Shown here: one piece after another, positions 31,257 through 39,355 of the stretch
How positions within the stretch are numbered: the stretch's first letter is position 1
Layout of the letters: each line of letters opens with the position of its first letter
Origin: Amycolatopsis regifaucium
GTDB taxonomy: Bacteria; Actinomycetota; Actinomycetes; Mycobacteriales; Pseudonocardiaceae
Reading direction: 5' to 3'
DNA: 64,000 bases
Assembly (NCBI RefSeq): GCF_001613935.1
Contig: NZ_LQCI01000002.1
Span: forward strand, 310,001 to 374,000
Notes under the pieces: model-generated
The model's database searches: none
What the model was told of the DNA's origin: nothing
Seen by the model: only the letters and a program-made list of their open reading frames with translations
Position numbers and translations under genes: made by a program

Positions 31257-32155
31257 GCCGCCACCTCCTGCGTGGCCAGCAGCTCGCCGACGCGGGCGGC
31301 CGCGGCCGTCATGATGTCGAGGTTCCCGGCGTACTTCGGCAGGAAGTCCCCGTTCCCGGCGACCTCCAGGAACACCGCCACCCGTGCCTGCCCGCTCCAC
31401 CCCGGCCTCGGCGGGTCGTACTGCGGATCCGCCTTGAGCGTGTAGCCGGGCACGTATGCCTGGACGGTTTCGACCATCCGGTGGATGGATTCGGTCACCG
31501 CGTCGAAGTCCGCGTCCGGGTCGACCGCGCAGAACACCGTGTCCCGCATGATCATCGGTGGTTCGACGGGGTTGATGATGATGATCGCCTTGCCGCGGCT
31601 CGCTCCCCCGACGAGTTCGATCCCGCGCGCGGTGGTCGCGGTGAATTCGTCGATGTTCGCCCGCGTACCCGGCCCTGCCGAACGCGAAGACACGGACGCG
31701 ACGATCTCGGCGTAGGGCACCGGCGTCACCCGGGACACGGCGTGCACGATCGGGATCGTGGCCTGGCCACCGCAGGTGATGAGGTTGACGTTCGGCACGT
31801 CCAGCCGTTCGGGCAGGCCGACGGCGGGACAGGTGAACGGGCCGACCGCGGCCGGGGTGAGGTCGACCGCGCGGATCCCGGCGGCGGCATAACGCGGCGC
31901 GTTCGCCAGATGCGCCTTCGCTGAGGTCGCTTCGAAGACCAGGTCCGGCAGTTCGTCGCGGGACAACAGCCAGTCGACGCCCTCCGCGGAGGTCTCCAGT
32001 CCCAGCTCGGCTGCCTTCGCCAGCCCGTCCGAGGCGGGGTCCACGCCGACCATGTACCGCACCTCGACGTGTTCGCTGCGCCGCAGCTTCGCGAGCAGGT
32101 CGGTGCCGATGTTCCCGGGACCGACGATCGCGGCCACCGCTTTCCGTTGCGCCAT
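31253..32155 (-). CDS. mhpF: Acetaldehyde dehydrogenase (acylating)
   Basis: A 300-residue DmpF/MhpF/HsaG-type enzyme that converts the aldehyde made by the aldolase into acyl-CoA with NAD and CoA. The nucleotide-binding start is [16 protein letters not shown], the catalytic Cys lies in [11 protein letters not shown], and [17 protein letters not shown] is diagnostic. It forms an operon with the overlapping aldolase and is divergent from the IclR gene, which probably controls both. Confidence 0.92.
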   Translation of the reverse strand: MAQRKAVAAIVGPGNIGTDLLAKLRRSEHVEVRYMVGVDPASDGLAKAAELGLETSAEGVDWLLSRDELPDLVFEATSAKAHLANAPRYAAAGIRAVDLTPAAVGPFTCPAVGLPERLDVPNVNLITCGGQATIPIVHAVSRVTPVPYAEIVASVSSRSAGPGTRANIDEFTATTARGIELVGGASRGKAIIIINPVEPPMIMRDTVFCAVDPDADFDAVTESIHRMVETVQAYVPGYTLKADPQYDPPRPGWSGQARVAVFLEVAGNGDFLPKYAGNLDIMTAAAARVGELLATQEVAA

Positions 32156-32196
32156 ACCAGGTGACGTTTCCCGAGTGGATAGGGCACACTCAACCC

Positions 32197-32964
32197 ATGC
32201 GTGCCGCTGGGCGGAACGACGAGGAGGAACGAACCGGAGCGGACGGCCTCGTCGCCGCCCGCGTCACCGCGCTGCTCTCGGCCTTTCAACCAGGCGACGA
32301 CGCCCTCGGCGTGTCCGAACTGGCGCGACGGACGGGGCTCGCGAAGTCGACCGTCCACCGGCTCACCGGGCACCTGGTCTCGACCGGGTTGCTCGAACGT
32401 GACGGTTCGGCGCTGCGGCTCGGGCTGAAGCTGTTCGAGATCGGCCAGCTGGCGGTACGGCGCCGTGGCCTGGTCGAGGCGGCGCGCCCGTATCTCGCCG
32501 ATCTTCGCGAGGCGACGCGGAACACCGTGCATCTCGCGGTGCTGGAGGGCACGGAGGTCGTCTATCTCGACATCCTTCGCGGACCTGACGCGCCGTCGCT
32601 GCCGTCCCGGATCGGCGGCCGGTTTCCCGCGCACGCCACCGGAGTCGGGAAAGCCATCCTCGCGTTTTCGCCGGAATCCGTGGTGACACAGGTGATCGAC
32701 GCCGGATTGCCCCGCGTCAGCGTCCGGACGATCACCGTCGCCGGTCTGCTGCGCCGTCAGCTCGCGAAGGTCCGCGGTGACGGGATCGCTTTCGAGCGCG
32801 AGGAATCCGGCGTCGGCGTCGTGTGCGCCGCGAGTCCGCTGCTCGACGCGCAAGGCGTCGCGGTGGCGGCGTTGTCGATTTCCGGGTGGGCGAATCGCAT
32901 GCACACCAGCCGCGTCGCGCCCGCGGTCCGGACCGCGGCTTTGGCGCTGTCGCGCACCTTGTGA
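32197..32964 (+). CDS. IclR-family transcriptional regulator
   Basis: A 255-residue IclR regulator. The N-terminal winged helix ([20 protein letters not shown]) is followed by an effector domain ([60 protein letters not shown]). IclR proteins often control aromatic or meta-cleavage catabolism and bind small acids. ATG at 32197 is about 40 bp from the divergent dehydrogenase start, so the shared gap is its likely operator region. Confidence 0.88.
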   Translation: MRAAGRNDEEERTGADGLVAARVTALLSAFQPGDDALGVSELARRTGLAKSTVHRLTGHLVSTGLLERDGSALRLGLKLFEIGQLAVRRRGLVEAARPYLADLREATRNTVHLAVLEGTEVVYLDILRGPDAPSLPSRIGGRFPAHATGVGKAILAFSPESVVTQVIDAGLPRVSVRTITVAGLLRRQLAKVRGDGIAFEREESGVGVVCAASPLLDAQGVAVAALSISGWANRMHTSRVAPAVRTAALALSRTL

Positions 32965-32967
32965 GGG

Positions 32968-33097
32968 CTACGCGACGAGCCCCCGCCGGACCAGTTCCGG
33001 CCGCACGCCCTCGCCGAACCAGTACGCCTCTTCCAGATGCGGGTATCTGGACAGGACGAACTCCTCGACGCCGTGCCCGCGCCGCATCGGGTCAATC
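32968..33097 (-). pseudogene. C-terminal remnant of an LLM monooxygenase (SsuD-like)
   Basis: Read leftward, this stretch encodes GVEEFVLSRYPHLEEAYWFG then EGVRPELVRRGLVA and a stop at 32970-32968. That is the C-terminal signature of alkanesulfonate monooxygenase-type LLM enzymes. No start, signal or remaining domain is found upstream, so only about the last 40 residues survive. It sits between the IclR gene and the MBL hydrolase gene. Confidence 0.6.
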
Positions 33098-33163
33098 GAC
33101 GCCCCTCCCGTCCCGCGATCTGAACGTCCCCGGCTATGCATTCAGTCCTCTATATGCGTCTGG

Positions 33164-33874
33164 TCAGCCGCCGAACAGTACGCGCCACTCGTCCAGTGAC
33201 TTCGGCCGGAAGACGAAGTTGGTGTCCTTCACGTGCGAGAGGTTCGCCGACGGTTCCGCCGAGTACTGGTGTCCCGGGTAGACGACCGGATCCCCGTCCA
33301 GCCCGGCCAGCCACTGCAGGCTCCGGTAGATCGCTTCCGCGTCACCGCCGGGGAAATCGGTGCGGCCACAGCCTTCGAGGAACAGCGTGTCGCCGGAGAC
33401 GAGCTTCCCGTCGACGAGGAAGCACTGGCTGCCCGGGGTGTGTCCCGGGGTGTGCAGCAGCCGGATCGGCACCGCGCCGACCTGGAGGACCTCGTCGTGC
33501 TCGTGCGAGCGCAGGTCGGTCTCCGAGACGCCGGTGATCCGGCGGACCCACTCGGCCTCCGCGCCGTTGACGTGGATCGGTACCTGGACGCGTTCCAGCA
33601 GTTCCGCGATCCCGGGCAGCGAGAAGCCCATCATTTCGCCGCCGACGTGATCGGGGTGATGATGCGTGGCGAGGACGCCGGTCAGCCGCATCCCGTCGGC
33701 TTCCAGCAGGTCCAGCAGATCACCGACGGCGTACGCCGGGTCGACGATGACCGCCTCGTTGGTCTCCCGATCGCCGATCAGATAGGCGAAGTTGACCATC
33801 TGTGTCGCGACGGGATCCCCCACCGCGAAGTCGCGGCCCGCGAGCAATTGCCGGAAGTACAGCCTGTCAGCCAT
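33164..33874 (-). CDS. Metallo-beta-lactamase-fold hydrolase (glyoxalase II/persulfide dioxygenase type)
   Basis: A 236-residue MBL-fold enzyme. Metal ligands are in THHHPDHVGG, LLHTPGHTPGS, SGDTLF and PGHQY. The layout resembles hydroxyacylglutathione hydrolases and persulfide dioxygenases; in mycothiol-using actinobacteria the true thiol substrate is uncertain. ATG at 33874 follows TAAGG; a GTG two codons upstream is possible. It is 18 bp downstream of the DinB-like gene, same strand. Confidence 0.87.
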   Translation of the reverse strand: MADRLYFRQLLAGRDFAVGDPVATQMVNFAYLIGDRETNEAVIVDPAYAVGDLLDLLEADGMRLTGVLATHHHPDHVGGEMMGFSLPGIAELLERVQVPIHVNGAEAEWVRRITGVSETDLRSHEHDEVLQVGAVPIRLLHTPGHTPGSQCFLVDGKLVSGDTLFLEGCGRTDFPGGDAEAIYRSLQWLAGLDGDPVVYPGHQYSAEPSANLSHVKDTNFVFRPKSLDEWRVLFGG

Positions 33875-33891
33875 GCGCACACCTTACGGCG

Positions 33892-34416
33892 CTACTCCCC
33901 CGTGGTCCCGTCGGCCAGCTCCCGCAGAATGTCCAGTTGCCCGACGTGCCGGGCCGTTTCCTGGACGACGTGCGCGAGCACCCAGCGGACGGTGAACTTC
34001 CCCGACCGGCGGGCCCGCTCGTCCGGCGAGACCCCGGCCAGCGACGACTCCGAGCGCACCCACTCGGCGCGGTAGGCCTCGACGACCGAACGCGGGTCGT
34101 CGTCCTCGGTCAGGTCCCAGCTCGGATCCGGTGAGCCTTCCCACAGCGACGGCAGTTCCGCGCCGGCCGCCTCGATCGAGAGCCACCAGCGCTCCACCGC
34201 GGTCAGGTGTTTGAGCAGCCCCAGCGCGCTCATGCGCGGGGACGACGGCAGCGGGGTCGCGGCCGCCTGCTCCCTGGTCAGCCCGGCGACCTTGTTCACC
34301 GCGGTCGCGCGGAGGAAGCGCAGAAAATCCCACTGGAGCCTGGCCTCGTCCTCGGCGATCCCGTCCGGCCAGGACCGCTCGACCGCTTCGGCGGCACTCG
34401 AACTCGTGTTCGACAT
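33892..34416 (-). CDS. DinB/DUF664-family protein
   Basis: A 174-residue four-helix-bundle protein of the DinB/DUF664 class. Candidate metal-binding His are in LKHLTAVERWW and in LAHVVQETARHVGQLDIL. Many actinobacterial members are mycothiol- or bacillithiol-dependent transferases or isomerases. Pairing with the MBL hydrolase 18 bp downstream suggests thiol-conjugate processing, but this is inference. Confidence 0.82.
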   Translation of the reverse strand: MSNTSSSAAEAVERSWPDGIAEDEARLQWDFLRFLRATAVNKVAGLTREQAAATPLPSSPRMSALGLLKHLTAVERWWLSIEAAGAELPSLWEGSPDPSWDLTEDDDPRSVVEAYRAEWVRSESSLAGVSPDERARRSGKFTVRWVLAHVVQETARHVGQLDILRELADGTTGE

Positions 34417-34457
34417 GCGGCCACCTTACCCGTCGGACAGGACTAGGCTGACGCTCC

Positions 34458-35309
34458 ATGTGGTGGGGATTGATCTGCGCGTTCTTCGCGGCCTGTGCGT
34501 ACGGCATCGCTTCGGTGATGCAGGCGGTCGCCGCGAAGGCGACTTCGGGCGACGAAGGCCGCGTCGATCCCCAGCTTCTCGTGCGGGTGCTGCGGCAGTG
34601 GAAGTTCGTCGCGGGCCTCGCGCTGGACGTGGTCGGATTCGTCGCCCAGGTCGTGGCTTTGCGCGTGCTGCCGCTGTTCGTGGTCCAGGCGGCGCTGGCG
34701 GGAAGCCTCGCCGTGACCGCGGTCGCGGCACGGACGCTCGGTGTCCGGCTGGGACGTCGCGAGTGGACGGCGGTCGCGGTCGTCTGCGCGGGGCTGGCGT
34801 TGCTCGGGATGTCGGCGGAGAGTGAGGGCTCGTCGGCGACCGGGTTCGGTTTCCGGCTCGTGCTGATCGGCGCGGTGGTGGTCCTCGGCACGGCGGGGAT
34901 GTTCGCCGGCCGCGCGCCGCGGCGGATCCGGACCCCGGCGCTGGGCCTGATCGCCGGGTTGTGCTTCGGCGTGGTCGCGCTTTCGGGCCGTGTGCTGCCC
35001 AGCTTCGCCCCGCTCGACCTGCTGACCGACCCGGCCACCTACACGCTGGCCGCGGCGGGCGCGATGGCGATGCTGTTCTACGCCACCGCGCTGCAACGCG
35101 GCAGCGTCACCACCTCGACCGCGATGATGGTGATCGGCGAGACCGTCTTCCCGTCACTCGTCGGAGTCGTCGTCCTCGGCGACACCACCCGCCCCGGGTT
35201 CGCGGCCGTGGCGGTGGTCGGTTTCGTGCTCGCGGTTTCGGCGGCGCTGGCGCTGGCCCGCTTCGGCGAGCCCGCCCCGATCGAGCCCGTCAGCGCGCCG
35301 CTCGGTTGA
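34458..35309 (+). CDS. EamA/DMT-family membrane transporter
   Basis: A 283-residue integral membrane protein with about nine or ten hydrophobic segments, starting MWWGLICAFFAACAYGIASV. It has the two-half EamA-like arrangement of drug/metabolite transporters; no substrate can be assigned. The last 20 bp overlap the convergent siderophore-permease gene. Confidence 0.78.
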   Translation: MWWGLICAFFAACAYGIASVMQAVAAKATSGDEGRVDPQLLVRVLRQWKFVAGLALDVVGFVAQVVALRVLPLFVVQAALAGSLAVTAVAARTLGVRLGRREWTAVAVVCAGLALLGMSAESEGSSATGFGFRLVLIGAVVVLGTAGMFAGRAPRRIRTPALGLIAGLCFGVVALSGRVLPSFAPLDLLTDPATYTLAAAGAMAMLFYATALQRGSVTTSTAMMVIGETVFPSLVGVVVLGDTTRPGFAAVAVVGFVLAVSAALALARFGEPAPIEPVSAPLG

Positions 35310-36327
35310 CCCCTCGCCGGGACACCAGCAGCCACGCCAGGTACAGCCCGCCGATCGCCCCGGTCACGAGACCGACGGGCAGTCCCGCGAGGACCTGCTG
35401 GGTGATCAGGTCGCTGGCGACCAGCAGGAGCATGCCCATCAGCGCGGCCGCGGCCAGTCCGGGTCCGGAAGACCGCGTGAGCCGCTTCGCCAGCTGAGGC
35501 GCGGCGAGCGCCAGGAACGCGATCGGTCCGGCGGCCGCCGTCGCGATGGAACACAGCCCGACGCTGACGCCGAGGAGCACGACCCGGCTCCGCTGGACCG
35601 GCACGCCGAGTCCCTTCGCCGAGTCGTCGCCCATCTCCAGCAAGGAAAGCCTTCTGCCGTAGACCAAGGCGGGCGGCAGCAAGGCGGCGACCGCGATCCC
35701 GACCGGGACCACGTGCTCCCAGCCGCGTCCGTTGAGCCCACCGACCAGCCAGGCCTGCGCGGCCAGGCCGTCCTGCCAGGAGGCCCTGGTGATCAGATAC
35801 GAGTTGAACGCGAGGAGCATCGCGTTCACCCCGATCCCGACGAGGATCAGGCGGAAGGCGTGCACACCGCCTTTGAACGCGAGCAACGCCATCATCGCGG
35901 CGGTCAGGATGCCCCCGATCAGCGCGCCGAGCGAGACCGTGAGCATTCCGCCGTGGATCACCACGATCGTCAGCAGGGCACCTGCCGACGCGCCTTGGGT
36001 GAAGCCGATGAAATCGGGGCTGCCCAAGGGATTCCCGGAAAGGCTCTGCAGGATCGCACCACTGATCGCGAGTGCGCCGCCGACCAGGAGCGCGGTCAGC
36101 AACCGCGGTAGGCGCAGGGTGGTCACGATGAACTCGGTGCTCCGGTCGCCGAAGCCGAACAGGGTCTGGACGACCTCGCCGACCGACAGCGGATAGTCGC
36201 CGGTGGTCATGCTCACCGCGCCGACGAAGAACACGGCGACGGTCAGCAGCGCGACGACGATCGCCGCTCTCGGCGTGACGCGCAGGGACACGCCTCCGCC
36301 AGGAGTGCGCAGGACACGGGTGGTCAT
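35290..36327 (-). CDS. FecCD-type siderophore ABC permease, second subunit
   Basis: A 345-residue permease with about ten membrane segments. FecCD landmarks are RLPRLLTALLVGGALAISGA, SGNPLGSPDFIGFTQGASAG and GPIAFLALAAPQLAKRL. It pairs with the gene upstream to import ferric siderophores. ATG at 36327 follows AAGGAGCC; a GTG at 36354 overlapping the previous stop (GTGA) may also be used or may serve coupling. No binding protein or ATPase gene is adjacent. Confidence 0.9.
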   Translation of the reverse strand: MTTRVLRTPGGGVSLRVTPRAAIVVALLTVAVFFVGAVSMTTGDYPLSVGEVVQTLFGFGDRSTEFIVTTLRLPRLLTALLVGGALAISGAILQSLSGNPLGSPDFIGFTQGASAGALLTIVVIHGGMLTVSLGALIGGILTAAMMALLAFKGGVHAFRLILVGIGVNAMLLAFNSYLITRASWQDGLAAQAWLVGGLNGRGWEHVVPVGIAVAALLPPALVYGRRLSLLEMGDDSAKGLGVPVQRSRVVLLGVSVGLCSIATAAAGPIAFLALAAPQLAKRLTRSSGPGLAAAALMGMLLLVASDLITQQVLAGLPVGLVTGAIGGLYLAWLLVSRRGVNRAAR

Positions 36328-36350
36328 CGGGGGTGGCTCCTTGATCGCGG

Positions 36351-37394
36351 TCACAGCCGGGCCGGCTTCCTGCGGCGGCAGAGCGCGATGAACACCGGCG
36401 CGCCGAGAAACGCGACGACGATGCCGGCCTGCAGTTCCTCCGGCGGGTTCAGCACGCGGCCGACGACGTCCGCGCCGATCAGCACGATCGGCGCGAGCAG
36501 CATCGAATACGGCAGCACCCACCGCTGATCCGGACCGGCCAGCATGCGCGCGGCGTGCGGCACGGCGAGCCCGAGGAACAGGACCGGACCGACGGCCGCG
36601 GTCCCCGCGCCGCAGAGCAGGGTGATCACGATCGCGCCCAGTACCCGGGTGCGGCCGACGTGGGCGCCGAGCGCCTTGCCGGTCTGGTCGCCGAGCGCGA
36701 GCACGTTGAGTGGCCGGGCGAGCAGCAGCGCGACGACCGCGCCGGCCACCACGAACGGCGAGATCTGCCAGAGCACGTCCCATTTGCGGCCGCTCAGTGA
36801 ACCGACGTTCCAGAAGCGGAACTGGTTGAACGTCTCGGGCATCAGCAGCAGGATCGCGACGATGTAGGCCTGGAGTACCGCCATGACCGCCGAACCGGCG
36901 AGCACGAGCCGGTCCGGGGTGGCGCTGCGGCCCGCCGCGCCGAGGACGTACACCACGACCGAGGCGATCGCCGCCCCGGCGAAGGCGAACCAGATGTAGC
37001 CGAGCACGCCGCTGACCCCGACGAACGCGATCCCCGAAACGACCGCGGCCGAGGCGCCGGTGTTGACCCCGAGCAGGCCGGGGTCGGCGAGCGGGTTGCG
37101 GGTGAGCGCCTGCATCACCGCGCCGGCCAGGCCGAGCGCCACGCCGACGACCACGCCGAGCAAGGTCCGCGGGATGCGGAGGTCGTGGATGATCACCGCG
37201 TCGGTCGAGCCGTCGTTGTGCCACAGCACCGACCAGGTCGAGGTGAACGGGATGCTTTTCGACCCGACCCAGATGCTGAGCAGGAACACCAGCGCCAGCA
37301 GGGCGAGCCCGACCACGAGACCGCCGGCGCGGAAGGTCCGTGCCGCCGCGCTCGGCGGGGACGCCGCGGCGGGCGGGCGTTCGGTGACGACCAC
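36351..37394 (-). CDS. FecCD-type siderophore ABC permease, first subunit
   Basis: A 347-residue permease; GTG at 37394 follows GGAGG. FecCD signature segments are RIPRTLLGVVVGVALGLAGA, TRNPLADPGLLGVNTGASAA and GPVLFLGLAVPHAARML. It probably forms a heterodimer with the overlapping second permease and is driven by an ATPase encoded elsewhere. Two iron-box sequences upstream indicate repression by IdeR/DmdR when iron is plentiful. Confidence 0.92.
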   Translation of the reverse strand: MVVTERPPAAASPPSAAARTFRAGGLVVGLALLALVFLLSIWVGSKSIPFTSTWSVLWHNDGSTDAVIIHDLRIPRTLLGVVVGVALGLAGAVMQALTRNPLADPGLLGVNTGASAAVVSGIAFVGVSGVLGYIWFAFAGAAIASVVVYVLGAAGRSATPDRLVLAGSAVMAVLQAYIVAILLLMPETFNQFRFWNVGSLSGRKWDVLWQISPFVVAGAVVALLLARPLNVLALGDQTGKALGAHVGRTRVLGAIVITLLCGAGTAAVGPVLFLGLAVPHAARMLAGPDQRWVLPYSMLLAPIVLIGADVVGRVLNPPEELQAGIVVAFLGAPVFIALCRRRKPARL

Positions 37395-37409
37395 GGAACC
37401 TCCTTCGAG

Positions 37410-37428
37410 TGAGGCGAGGCTAACCGAA
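37410..37428. promoter_or_regulatory. Iron box 1 (IdeR/DmdR site)
   Basis: TGAGGCGAGGCTAACCGAA matches the consensus TTAGGTTAGGCTAACCTAA at 15 of 19 positions. It is 16 bp upstream of the siderophore-permease start codon. Confidence 0.75.
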
Positions 37429-37458
37429 CGCCGGAGTTCACCTCACTGAGCTACCGAC

Positions 37459-37477
37459 TTAGACTAGCCTTACCTAC
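37459..37477. promoter_or_regulatory. Iron box 2 (IdeR/DmdR site)
   Basis: TTAGACTAGCCTTACCTAC matches the same 19-bp consensus at about 15 positions. It lies 49 bp from the first box and nearer the rightward ABC-exporter gene, so the two boxes could control the divergent transcripts separately. Confidence 0.7.
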
Positions 37478-37669
37478 CCCTGAGCCAGTTGGCGGAGTTG
37501 AGGATGACTCGCACAACGGACCGAGGCGTGCACCCGCCCGGCCGGAGGTCCCGCTATATGGCGGCAGGGCGCCCTTGCCCACGAACGTGAGAGGTCTGAC
37601 CAGGCAGCGCCCTGTCGACGCGATCGCGGACGCGGGTTCACCCGATTGACTTGACAGAGGGAGGCGCCG

Positions 37670-39355
37670 GTGCCCGCAGCGGCCACCACCAGCCGGAGCG
37701 TGCTGCGCCAGGCGATTTCCGGGCAACGACGCCAGGTCACGCTCGCGTCCGTGCTCGCCGCCGGCCATCAAGGCGGTGAAGCACTCGTTCCGGTGATCAT
37801 CGGCGTGGTGATCGACCAGGCCGTCGCCGGTGGCTCGGTGGGCACCCTCGTGTTCTGGCTCGCCGTGCTCGGTGTGGTCTTCGCGGGACTGTCCTACAGC
37901 TACCGGTTCGCCGCGCGCGCGGCCGAAGGCGCTTCGCTGCGAGCGGCGCACGAAATCCGCATCGCGATCAGCAGACGCGTCCTGCATCCGGGTGGCGGCG
38001 CCGAGAACGGCAAGCTGGCCGGCGAATTGGTCAACATCGGCACCAGCGACGCGCAACGGGTCGGGGTGGTCAACGCCGCCCTGCCGTTCGGGGTCGCCGC
38101 GCTCGCCGGAGTGCTGGTCAGCGCCATCGCCCTCCTGAGCATGTCGCTGCCCTTGGGTCTCCTGGTCCTCCTGGGCACGCCGCCGCTGCTGTACCTCGCG
38201 CATCTCATCGGCAAGCCTCTGGAACGCCGCAGCGAGGCCGAACAAGAGCGTTCCGCGCACGCTTCGGGGGTCGCCACGGATCTGGTCGCCGGTCTGCGGG
38301 TCCTCAAGGGCATCGGCGCCGAACCGACCGCCGTCGCCCGTTATCGCGAGACGAGCCAGAACTCGCTGAAGGCGACCTTGCGCGCCGCCAGGGCCAAAGC
38401 CTGGCACGACGGCGCGGTGCTCGCGCTGACCGGTGGTTTCATCGCGGTCGTCGCCCTCGTCGGCGGGCATCTCGCGTCGTCGGGCTCGATCAGCGTCGGC
38501 GACCTGGTCGCGGCGGTCGGTCTCGCGCAGTTCCTGCTCACCCCGTTCCTGATCTTCTCGTGGGTCAACAGCGAGCTGGCACAGGGCCGCGCGTCGGCGT
38601 CCCGGGTCGCCGATCTGCTGACCACTCCGACGGCGGTCGGCGCGGCCGACGGTGAACTTCCCGCGCCCGCCGACGGAAATGTCCGGCTCAGCGGCGTCTC
38701 TCACGGCAGCCTCCGCGGGGTCGATCTCGACATCCCGGCCGGGCAGCTGGTCGGGGTCGTCGCCACCGATCCGGCCGCCGCGACCGACCTGCTCGACTGC
38801 CTCGGCCGCGCGGCAGACCCGGCCGAGGGGCAGGTCCACGTCGACGGCGTGGACCTGTCCACTGTGGACCCTGACCGGGTACGCGAGGTCGTCCTGGTCG
38901 CCGCGCACGACGCGGACCTGTTCGAAGGAACGCTGGCGGAGAACGTCCACGCCGGCGGTCCCTCGCGCGACGAGGCGCTGGCCGCGTCGGCGGCGGACGA
39001 GGTCGCGGAGGCCCTGCCGGACGGAATCGAAACCGCGGTCACCGAGCGGGGGCGCTCCCTCTCCGGCGGGCAGCGCCAACGCGTCGCCCTCGCCCGCGCG
39101 CTCGCCGCGGAGGCGCCGGTCCTCGTCGTGCACGACCCCACGACGGCGGTCGACACGGTGACCGAGGCGAAGATCGCCACCGGGCTCGCCCGCTTACGAC
39201 AAGGACGGACCACGATCCTGGTGACCACGAGTCCCGCCCTGCTCGCCGTCACCGACCGGGTCGTCGTCCTCGACGACGGCCGGGTCACGGCCGAAGGCGG
39301 CCACGCCGAACTCGCGCTCGACCGCGCCGACTACCGCGCGGCGGTGCTCTCATGA
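37670..39355 (+). CDS. ABC exporter half-transporter with degenerate Walker A
   Basis: A 561-residue fused membrane/ATPase protein; GTG at 37670 follows AGGGAGG. Residues about 1-310 form six membrane segments; the rest is the ATPase. The signature RSLSGGQRQRVALARAL is intact, but the Walker A region reads VGVVATDPAAATDLLDCLG with no GKS/T, and Walker B reads VLVVHDPTTAVD with no catalytic Glu. It must therefore work with a partner supplying the missing residues, namely the next gene. Iron-box control and the divergent siderophore permeases suggest siderophore export or IrtAB-like import. Confidence 0.85.
   Translation: MPAAATTSRSVLRQAISGQRRQVTLASVLAAGHQGGEALVPVIIGVVIDQAVAGGSVGTLVFWLAVLGVVFAGLSYSYRFAARAAEGASLRAAHEIRIAISRRVLHPGGGAENGKLAGELVNIGTSDAQRVGVVNAALPFGVAALAGVLVSAIALLSMSLPLGLLVLLGTPPLLYLAHLIGKPLERRSEAEQERSAHASGVATDLVAGLRVLKGIGAEPTAVARYRETSQNSLKATLRAARAKAWHDGAVLALTGGFIAVVALVGGHLASSGSISVGDLVAAVGLAQFLLTPFLIFSWVNSELAQGRASASRVADLLTTPTAVGAADGELPAPADGNVRLSGVSHGSLRGVDLDIPAGQLVGVVATDPAAATDLLDCLGRAADPAEGQVHVDGVDLSTVDPDRVREVVLVAAHDADLFEGTLAENVHAGGPSRDEALAASAADEVAEALPDGIETAVTERGRSLSGGQRQRVALARALAAEAPVLVVHDPTTAVDTVTEAKIATGLARLRQGRTTILVTTSPALLAVTDRVVVLDDGRVTAEGGHAELALDRADYRAAVLS

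Noticed and set aside
30222..32964. A steroid-degradation (hsa) cluster
   Set aside because: Only the aldolase/dehydrogenase pair common to many meta-cleavage routes is present; no ring-cleavage or side-chain genes are near.
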